Part shown: in pieces, positions 35,745 to 41,074 of the stretch
How positions within the stretch are numbered: position 1 is the stretch's first letter
Layout: the number at the start of each line of letters is the position of its first letter
NCBI GenBank assembly: GCA_030700225.1
Contig: JAUYJT010000004.1
Location: forward strand, 1-41,074
DNA length: 41,074 nucleotides
Origin: Candidatus Nanopelagicales bacterium
Lineage (GTDB): Bacteria; Actinomycetota; Actinomycetes; S36-B12; GCA-2699445
Direction: 5' to 3'
Program-made: the position numbers and the translations under genes
The notes under the pieces: model-generated
Seen by the model: the letters and a program-made list of their open reading frames with translations, nothing else
Told to the model about the DNA's origin: nothing
Databases searched by the model: none

Positions 35745-36422
35745 GTGGGTCGGCCCTTGACAGAGATTGTCCATCCCGAGTGGGCCGAAGCCCTTGAGCC
35801 GGTGGCTGGGCGCATCCGCGCCATGGGGGATTTCCTGCGAGGTGAGCTCGCCGAGGGGCGCGGCTACCTTCCCGCGGGCGAGAATGTCTTGAGGGCGTTC
35901 AGTCGTCCGCTATCCGAGATACGGGTCGTCGTGGTTGGCCAGGATCCATACCCAACGCCTGGTCATGCGGTTGGGTTGTCGTTCTCTGTCGCCCCCGACG
36001 TGCGGCCGCTGCCGCGCAGCCTGGCCAACATCTTCCGCGAATACCAGGCCGACCTGGGTCTTCCCGCGCCCAGCAACGGCGACCTTGCGCCATGGTTCGA
36101 ACGGGGCGTCCTGCTGCTCAACCGGGTCTTGACCGTGCAGCCCGGCCGACCTGGCTCGCATCGCGGACAGGGATGGGAGGAAGTGACCGAACGGGCCATC
36201 GCCGCTGTGACAGACAGAGGTCAGCCGATGGTGGCGATTCTGTGGGGGCGCGACGCCCAAGCGGCCCGGTCTCTGCTAGGTGACTTCCCGGTGATCACCA
36301 GCACGCATCCAAGTCCCATGTCGGCTGACCGAGGGTTCTTCGGAAGTCGCCCGTTCAGCCGGGCGAACGACGCTCTGGCGCTGCAGAACGCCGAACCGAT
36401 CGACTGGCGGCTGCCTGGTTAG
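35745..36422 (+). CDS. ung: Uracil-DNA glycosylase
   Basis: A 225-residue family-1 uracil-DNA glycosylase with a GTG start. The water-activating loop [20 protein letters not shown] has the catalytic Asp, and [22 protein letters not shown] is the minor-groove intercalation loop. It removes uracil from DNA to start base-excision repair. Length is normal. It converges on the CBS-domain gene with a 5-bp gap. Confidence 0.96.
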   Translation: MGRPLTEIVHPEWAEALEPVAGRIRAMGDFLRGELAEGRGYLPAGENVLRAFSRPLSEIRVVVVGQDPYPTPGHAVGLSFSVAPDVRPLPRSLANIFREYQADLGLPAPSNGDLAPWFERGVLLLNRVLTVQPGRPGSHRGQGWEEVTERAIAAVTDRGQPMVAILWGRDAQAARSLLGDFPVITSTHPSPMSADRGFFGSRPFSRANDALALQNAEPIDWRLPG

Positions 36423-36427
36423 GTGAG

Positions 36428-36865
36428 TTAGCCGCCCAGCGTGATGTATTGGACCAGAGCATCTCGTTCGTGCTCGAGTTCGCCGAGCCTGCTCTTGACG
36501 ACATCTCCGATGCTGACAATGCCCATCAGCAGTTGGGCCTCGTCTAGAACTGGTACGTGGCGAATTCGGGAGTTCGTCATCAAAGACATGAGGTCCGACG
36601 TCAGTGCCGTGGGTGGCGCGCACTGGACGACTGAAGTCATGATGCTCGAGACCGGTTGAGACAGCACTGAGGCGCCTTGAGTGACGATGCCGCGGACGAT
36701 GTCGCGTTCGGACACAACGCCTTCAACAGACCGCCCGTCAGTTGATACCACCATCGCGCCGACATTGCGGTCAGCGAGCTCGGCTGCCAGTTCAGCGACG
36801 GTAGCTTCCGGCGAGATCGTGAAGACATCCCCGCCCTTGAGTTGCAGCACGTGCTCGAGTTTCAT
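36428..36865 (-). CDS. Tandem CBS-domain protein
   Basis: A 145-residue protein made of two CBS domains (about 10-65 and 75-130). VGAMVVSTDGRSVEGVVSERDIVRGI and RHVPVLDEAQLLMGIVSIGDVVKSRL are the typical ends of each. Stand-alone CBS pairs bind adenine nucleotides or S-adenosylmethionine and act as energy sensors; the partner is unknown. It is monocistronic by appearance, 77 bp from the upstream phosphatase stop. Confidence 0.9.
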   Translation of the reverse strand: MKLEHVLQLKGGDVFTISPEATVAELAAELADRNVGAMVVSTDGRSVEGVVSERDIVRGIVTQGASVLSQPVSSIMTSVVQCAPPTALTSDLMSLMTNSRIRHVPVLDEAQLLMGIVSIGDVVKSRLGELEHERDALVQYITLGG

Positions 36866-36942
36866 CTGTACCTCCCGATCAGCACCTGGGGCGCTCCTGG
36901 CATATCGGGCGCCCGCAAGATCAGACTACTGGTGGCAGGCCG

Positions 36943-37782
36943 CTAGCGCACTAGCGCGAGGACTTCATCGTGGAGGATTCCGTTTGTCGTCACCGCTGAC
37001 CCATCTGCCAGAGGGTCACCGCCCTTCAGCGACGTCATTCGGCCTCCGCTCTCGGTGACGATTGGAATTAGAGCTGCCAGATCCCACGGCTTCAGGTCGG
37101 GCTCCGCGGCGACGTCCACCGCGCCTTCGGCTACCAGGACGTGCGACCAGAAGTCCCCGTAGGCGCGGGTCCTCCAGCAGCGCTTGATGAGATCATGCAG
37201 ACCATCGCGAGCCGAACCCCAGCCGACTTCATCGGAGTACGAGAACGAGGCGTCGGCGAGGTGTCTGACGCCGCTCGCGTGAAGCTGCCGTACTGAGCCG
37301 TCGACGTCTCGGGTCCAGGCGCCTCCTCCGGCCGATGCCCACCAGCGCCGTCCCAACGCGGGCGCCGACGCCACTCCGACGACAACCGAATCCCCTTGCC
37401 GCAGTCCTATCAGCGTGCACCACACTGGGACGCCGCGTAGGAAGTTCTTCGTGCCATCGATCGGGTCGATGATCCACTGCCGGTCCGACCCGTGCTCTTC
37501 GCCGAATTCCTCCCCAAGGATCGAATCGTGGGGCCGTTCGCCGGCCAGCAGGTCGCGGATTGCGCGCTCCGCCTTCAGATCAGCCTCGGTCACGGGCGTG
37601 TTGTCCGGCTTGGTCCGCACTCGCAAGTCCGCGGACCGGAACTGGCTCATGGTCAGCGCGTCCACTGCGTCCGCGATCTGCAGTGCGAGCGCAAGATCAT
37701 CGGCAGGTGGCGGCAGCGCCGGAGATGCCGGTGATCGCACAGGATCGTCGCCTTGGGCGCTCACCAGATCAGCCGCCATCAT
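36943..37782 (-). CDS. hisN: Inositol-monophosphatase family phosphatase, HisN-like
   Basis: A phosphatase of about 279 residues. There are consecutive candidate starts (TTG 37785, ATG 37782, ATG 37779); the first ATG is taken. Metal-site motifs are GEEFGEE, IIDPIDGTKNFLRGVPVW and PWDLAALIPIVTESGG. Actinobacterial proteins of this branch act as histidinol-phosphate phosphatase (HisN), though broader sugar-phosphate activity cannot be excluded. It lies 10 bp from the stop of the upstream coiled-coil gene. Confidence 0.85.
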   Translation of the reverse strand: MMAADLVSAQGDDPVRSPASPALPPPADDLALALQIADAVDALTMSQFRSADLRVRTKPDNTPVTEADLKAERAIRDLLAGERPHDSILGEEFGEEHGSDRQWIIDPIDGTKNFLRGVPVWCTLIGLRQGDSVVVGVASAPALGRRWWASAGGGAWTRDVDGSVRQLHASGVRHLADASFSYSDEVGWGSARDGLHDLIKRCWRTRAYGDFWSHVLVAEGAVDVAAEPDLKPWDLAALIPIVTESGGRMTSLKGGDPLADGSAVTTNGILHDEVLALVR

Positions 37783-37792
37783 CAACGTGGTC

Positions 37793-38536
37793 TCATGAGT
37801 CAGTCCGCTGCCCCCTGCGGAGCCGTGAGCTCACCGCTCTTCCGACGCGGACTGTGGTGCGGCTACCAAGCGCCTGGTTCTCGGCACGCAAGTGCTTGAC
37901 GCGCTGTTGGAGGCGCTCTCTCCTCGCTCGGGCAGCCGCCATTTTCGCGGTCAGACGATCCACTTTGGCGGTGGATGCCTTCAGCTTCCGATCCGACTGA
38001 GCAAGTTGGAGAGTCGCTGCGGAAGCTGCGTTCTCGGCCATCACCGCCCGCTCCTCCTGTGCGGAGGCGCGGAAACGTTCGAAGAGCAGCTCACCGGCCA
38101 GTCGCCTCCAGGTCGCGCGTTCGTCGGTGCTTCCCAATGGTGGAATCGCGTGCTGGGTCGCGGAAACGAATGCGAGGACTCCGCTGGGTACCTGGATCCC
38201 GGCCAAGTGGGTGAGCTGACAGTCATGTCGGCTCACCCAGGCGAGCACTGATGGGACGTCAACAGCGCCAGGGCGGCCTGGAAGAACCACGGCGAGATCC
38301 GGCCACTTGTCCGCAGGGATTGCGGACAGCCACTCGTCCGCGTCATCCAACTGGTCAGCTAGCACGATGAGCACGTCGCGTTCGGACAGATCCTCGGGAG
38401 GTACAGCCGCGACGAGAACTTCGCGAGCTTCTTCGGATGACAGCGACATCGTGTGTCGCCTGTCTTCTAGCCGCAGGTCCACGAAGCGCGAATTCGCCTG
38501 GGTCTGCCGGATGAGGTGATCTTCAAGACGCATCAA
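37793..38536 (-). CDS. Hypothetical protein with C-terminal coiled coil
   Basis: A 247-residue protein overlapping the methyltransferase stop by 4 bp. The first 150 residues are a globular domain I do not recognise (VLIVLADQLDDADEWLSAIPADKWPDLAVVLPG, alternating strands and helices). Residues about 165-225 form a basic coiled coil (LQLAQSDRKLKASTAKVDRLTAKMAAARARRERLQQRVKHL shortened here by position). The tight overlap with the methyltransferase gene suggests the two act together, possibly on cell-surface glycans or lipids (weak inference). Confidence 0.65.
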   Translation of the reverse strand: MMRLEDHLIRQTQANSRFVDLRLEDRRHTMSLSSEEAREVLVAAVPPEDLSERDVLIVLADQLDDADEWLSAIPADKWPDLAVVLPGRPGAVDVPSVLAWVSRHDCQLTHLAGIQVPSGVLAFVSATQHAIPPLGSTDERATWRRLAGELLFERFRASAQEERAVMAENAASAATLQLAQSDRKLKASTAKVDRLTAKMAAARARRERLQQRVKHLRAENQALGSRTTVRVGRAVSSRLRRGQRTDS

Positions 38537-39195
38537 GATTCCCGTCTGCCGATCACGAAGACGTTTGGGTAGCCCATTGGGCCGCAGGGCGATGTGCCAT
38601 CCGGACGCAGGCCGCGGCTCTCGTAGATGTCGAAGTATGCCCTGGGCGCGCGCGTCTTCTGGTAGTCGGCCCAGCGGCGCGGTTCCGGATTTCCATGATC
38701 CACGAGTGCGATCAGCCCACCGAGCTGGACAGAATCACAGAGGTGTTTCACGGATCGATCCCATTCTCCGTCGTCCATGATGTGGAACATGACGTCGATC
38801 GAGTATACGAGCGCGAAGAGCCGGTCCGGAGCGTAGCTGGCGGCTGTCGACAGTTGGTAGGCATCGCCGCCGACTGCCTTCGCCCGGCACTCGGCGATCG
38901 CCGATTCGCTGGGGTCAAAGGCGTGAACGCGGTAGCCGGACTCGGCCATGCCCCGGGCGAAGATGCCTTTGCCGCATCCGGCGTCGAGGATATCCAGCGG
39001 GACCGATCCGGATGGGCCGGCTCCGGCGAGCGCCATCAGCTGAGCCAGACGAATCTGGTAGAGGATGCGATTGCCCTTTTCCCCCAGACTGGAATGACCC
39101 CCGGAGGATCGATCGCCGAGCTTGACGTGACGGCTCTCCCAGTATCCGACCGCTTCGTCTGGGGTGAGTTCACGTTGGTTGCCTGGCCCTGTCAC
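38533..39195 (-). CDS. Class I SAM-dependent methyltransferase
   Basis: A 220-residue methyltransferase. GTG at 39195 is preferred: GGAAGG lies 8 nt upstream, and the longer frame would overlap the divergent gene at 39235. The SAM-binding motif LDAGCGKGIFARGMAESGYRVHAFDPS is clear, and VYSIDVMFHIMDDGEW follows as motif IV. Such small-molecule or glycan methyltransferases cannot be given a substrate from sequence. It is coupled to the coiled-coil gene by a 4-bp overlap. Confidence 0.83.
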   Translation of the reverse strand: MTGPGNQRELTPDEAVGYWESRHVKLGDRSSGGHSSLGEKGNRILYQIRLAQLMALAGAGPSGSVPLDILDAGCGKGIFARGMAESGYRVHAFDPSESAIAECRAKAVGGDAYQLSTAASYAPDRLFALVYSIDVMFHIMDDGEWDRSVKHLCDSVQLGGLIALVDHGNPEPRRWADYQKTRAPRAYFDIYESRGLRPDGTSPCGPMGYPNVFVIGRRES

Positions 39196-39234
39196 TCGCA
39201 CCACCTTCCGCGCGCAGTCTGACAGACTCCACAC

Positions 39235-39699
39235 ATGAGTTCGCTGATGGGTTTCGCTTTCCCGAATGTTGAGATCAGCGGTGTGCCATTGCACCCGCTT
39301 GTGGTCCACGCGGTCGTCGTACTCGTGCCCTTGGCCGCGCTGGGGTTGATCGTGATGGCCTCGAGCGTAGCCAGGTCCAAGCGCTACAGCCCGGCCGTTC
39401 TGTTCGTCGCCGCCGTCGCTGTGGTGTCCGCGTTCGTGGCGCAGGCGAGTGGCCTGGCGCTGCGTGACAAGCTCAACCTGTCAGCGTCGAACCACTTCAA
39501 CGCGGGCAAGTGGGAGCCCTGGGCGGCGGTTGCTGTGCTGGTTGGCGTTGGTTTGCTGGCGGGACTGGACCGGAAGTCCGGTGGCAAGCGCAACACCCTC
39601 GGCACGCTAATCGCATTCCTCGGGGTCGTCGCCGCGATCGTTGCGATCGGATGGACCGTCTACACCGGGCACGCTGGGGCGTCCCTGGTATGGGGGTAG
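39235..39699 (+). CDS. DUF2231 integral membrane protein
   Basis: A 154-residue membrane protein. The N-terminal GVPLHPLVVHAVVVLVPLAALGL is the DUF2231 signature with a conserved His in a helix. Four transmembrane helices are visible (about 20-44, 50-72, 92-112, 124-148). Some DUF2231 proteins are associated with redox or haem functions, but the role is unknown. The gene is divergent from the methyltransferase and followed 5 bp later by the phosphatase-fold gene. Confidence 0.85.
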   Translation: MSSLMGFAFPNVEISGVPLHPLVVHAVVVLVPLAALGLIVMASSVARSKRYSPAVLFVAAVAVVSAFVAQASGLALRDKLNLSASNHFNAGKWEPWAAVAVLVGVGLLAGLDRKSGGKRNTLGTLIAFLGVVAAIVAIGWTVYTGHAGASLVWG

Positions 39700-39703
39700 G
39701 CAT

Positions 39704-40654
39704 TTGGTTGACGCGCTGCCTCAACCGAGGCCGACTGTCACCGCCATCGCAGTGGTCGCTTTGGCTGGCGTAGCTGCCGTTGAGATGTCTCGCGCCTTTG
39801 GCTGGGAAGCCGGGCCTTTGACGTGGCTAGTGGCGACAACGCCCTACTTGCTTCTTGTCGCGCTGGCTGCCGCCGCAGGCGCAGCGCTTGTGTGGTCGTG
39901 GTTGGTGGCCGGAGTCGGCGTGGTCCTGGCGGCGGTGATCGTCTGGTGGTGGGCTCCCGCGTTCGTGGCGCAGCCTGTGGATCCGGGGCAACCGCGGCTG
40001 ACGGTCATGACGACGAATCTCCTGATGGGCGGTGGAGACGCGAAGTCGGTCGTCGATGCGGCTCGCGGGGTCGGCGCCGAGTTGGTGTCAGTCCAAGAGC
40101 TGACGCCGGAAGCTGAGGCGGGCCTGGCATTAGCGGGCTTGAATGACTTGCTGCCGTACCACTTCAGCTTCGCCCGCCCGGGCATCAGCGGCACGGGAGT
40201 GTGGTCCCGGTTCCCGGTTTCCAATGGACGGGCGCTGCCGGGCGCGACGCTGGGCGACGTGGTGGCGACAGTGACGACGGACCTAGTGCCCATCACCGTT
40301 GTCGCCGCGCATCCGTCCGCTCCGACGAGGCTTGACCATTCATATGCTGAGGCTGACTTCTCCCGGCTCACGGAAGTCTTGGCCGAGATTCCTGGGCCGG
40401 TCGTCGTGGCGGGTGACCTCAACGCGACACGCGACCACGAAGGCGTCTTGGATCTTGAGGCCATGGGGTTCCGGGACGCTGCCACGACGGCCGGCGCGGG
40501 ACTGGTTCGGACGTGGCCCGCGAACCTGTCGCCGATTCCGCCTCTGTTCGGAATCGACCACGTCATGACGAGGGACTACGCGCAGGCAGCTCGCCGAGTC
40601 GAGACTGTGTTCATCCCGAACAGCGACCACAAGGCCCTGATCGCCTGGTTCTGA
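39704..40654 (+). CDS. Endonuclease/exonuclease/phosphatase-fold membrane protein
   Basis: A 316-residue protein. TTG at 39704 is preferred because GGGGGTAGG ends just before it; the longer frame would run through the DUF2231 gene. Three hydrophobic helices (about 10-30, 38-60, 65-85) precede an EEP catalytic domain: TTNLLMGGGD, VQELTPEAE, AGDLNATRDHEG, GIDHVMTRDY and NSDHKALIAWF contain the metal-binding and catalytic Asn, Glu, Asp and His residues. It is probably a surface-facing phosphodiesterase of unknown substrate. Confidence 0.85.
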   Translation: MVDALPQPRPTVTAIAVVALAGVAAVEMSRAFGWEAGPLTWLVATTPYLLLVALAAAAGAALVWSWLVAGVGVVLAAVIVWWWAPAFVAQPVDPGQPRLTVMTTNLLMGGGDAKSVVDAARGVGAELVSVQELTPEAEAGLALAGLNDLLPYHFSFARPGISGTGVWSRFPVSNGRALPGATLGDVVATVTTDLVPITVVAAHPSAPTRLDHSYAEADFSRLTEVLAEIPGPVVVAGDLNATRDHEGVLDLEAMGFRDAATTAGAGLVRTWPANLSPIPPLFGIDHVMTRDYAQAARRVETVFIPNSDHKALIAWF

Positions 40655-40748
40655 GGTCCGGGGGTAGGCGCTCGGCGTGACGGACAGGTGCGTCCTGACT
40701 GACACGCGGCGCCCGAACCGGCACTCCGCGCCACGGATCTGCCCGGAG

Positions 40749-40796
40749 TGGGGGTCCCCCTCCCCCGCAAGTAGGGGTACCCCCAACTGGGGGAGT
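40749..40796. repeat. Cluster of G/C-run palindromes
   Basis: Three nested or adjoining inverted repeats lie within 48 bp: GGGGGTCCCCC (40751-40761), GGGGTACCCC (40775-40784) and CCCCCAACTGGGGG (40781-40794). The region from 40655 to 40927 has no supported gene. Similar GC-run palindromes occur between genes in actinobacteria; this may act as a terminator for the preceding gene. Confidence 0.5.
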
Positions 40797-40927
40797 CGCT
40801 ATAGGCCGGAGATCCGCGTTCCTAACGACATCCTCGGGTCGATGCTGTCCAGGAACCTGACAAAACGGACACGTAGATCCTTCACCGGCTCGTTGCCGCC
40901 TCCGCTCGCCTCCGCAGAGGCCCCGCT

Positions 40928-41015
40928 GATGCGAATCCTCTGATGATCAAGCTCGTCAGCGATCTTCCCTTCCTGGGTGATCGTCGACCTCCATGATCAT
41001 CAGAGGAGTGTGTCC
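40928..41015 (+). repeat. Dispersed hairpin repeat, copy 2 (REP/MITE-like)
   Basis: The 70-nt core (40937-41006) runs from CCTCTGATGATCA to TGATCATCAGAGG (the stem is 14 bp perfect at 40936-40949 / 40994-41007). An inner stem pairs GTCAGCGATC with GATCGTCGAC. It is the same length as copy 1 at 11255-11324 and shares the left flank ctgatgcRaat. The right flank differs, so either the element ends here or an adjacent insertion truncates it. Confidence 0.75.
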
Positions 41016-41046
41016 TGAAAGGCGAGTGGTTGCGATGTAGGAGGTC

Positions 41047-41074
41047 GTGATTGTGGACCGTGCTGTGTTGGTGA
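41047..41074 (+). CDS. Start of a gene running off the right edge
   Basis: GTG at 41047 follows a strong AGGAGG (41039-41044) by 2 nt; a second GTG at 41053 has better spacing. Only about nine codons (VIVDRAVLV) are visible. A transposase start is conceivable given the neighbouring repeat, but this is too short to identify. Confidence 0.3.

Noticed and set aside
40677-40943. Plus-strand frame of 88 codons after the phosphatase-fold gene
   Set aside because: It crosses the GC palindromes and the hairpin repeat and has atypical composition and no ribosome site.

Overview
This is a high-GC actinobacterial chromosome segment. The evidence is frequent GTG/TTG starts, two CIRCE (HrcA) operators at groES, a His-tailed GroEL, proteins of actinobacterial families (DUF2342 metalloprotease, UPF0182, DUF6777), and the order groES-groEL-hypothetical-BldM-like regulator-guaB-guaB3-choD, which matches known Mycobacterium and Streptomyces loci. 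I cannot name a species.

Region 1 (1-9.8 kb, accessory) is the most interesting part: a RiPP (ribosomally made, modified peptide) locus. Three small minus-strand genes (190-336, 480-623, 760-891) encode precursors with near-identical 28-residue leaders ending in a double-Gly site (LTDEEAQSVQGG) and three different Cys-free cores. They lie in tandem repeats of about 270-290 bp. Divergent from them is a plus-strand operon: YcaO, TfuA, HlyD-type secretion protein, C39-peptidase ABC exporter and a second NHLM-type ABC exporter. A pentapeptide-repeat lipoprotein follows. YcaO plus TfuA without other azole-forming enzymes, acting on Cys-free cores, suggests backbone thioamidation. The leaders would be removed at GG during export. 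The lipoprotein could be an immunity factor (inference only).

Region 2 (9.8-14.45 kb, accessory) holds an HSL-family esterase whose stop codon lies in a 70-nt hairpin repeat, then toxin-antitoxin modules: HTH/PIN plus a truncated third gene, an HTH-nucleotidyltransferase antitoxin facing the stub of a HEPN-like toxin, and an intact VapB/VapC pair under a perfect palindrome. The region abuts the 3' end of an initiator tRNA-Met gene, a plausible island boundary.

Region 3 (14.6-31.1 kb, core) contains a UPF0182 membrane protein, a PDZ/Lon-like protease, a DUF2342 metalloprotease, an NmrA-type reductase, ChoD, an aldehyde dehydrogenase, GuaB3, GuaB, a BldM-like atypical response regulator, a conserved hypothetical protein and groEL/groES.

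Region 4 (31.1-41.07 kb, mixed) contains a DUF4143 ATPase, a CXC/His-rich mini-protein, a DUF6777 protein, a glycosyltransferase, Ung, a CBS-domain protein, a HisN-like phosphatase, a coiled-coil protein with a methyltransferase, a DUF2231 membrane protein, and an endonuclease/exonuclease/phosphatase-fold protein. It ends with a second copy of the 70-nt hairpin element and the first codons of a further gene.
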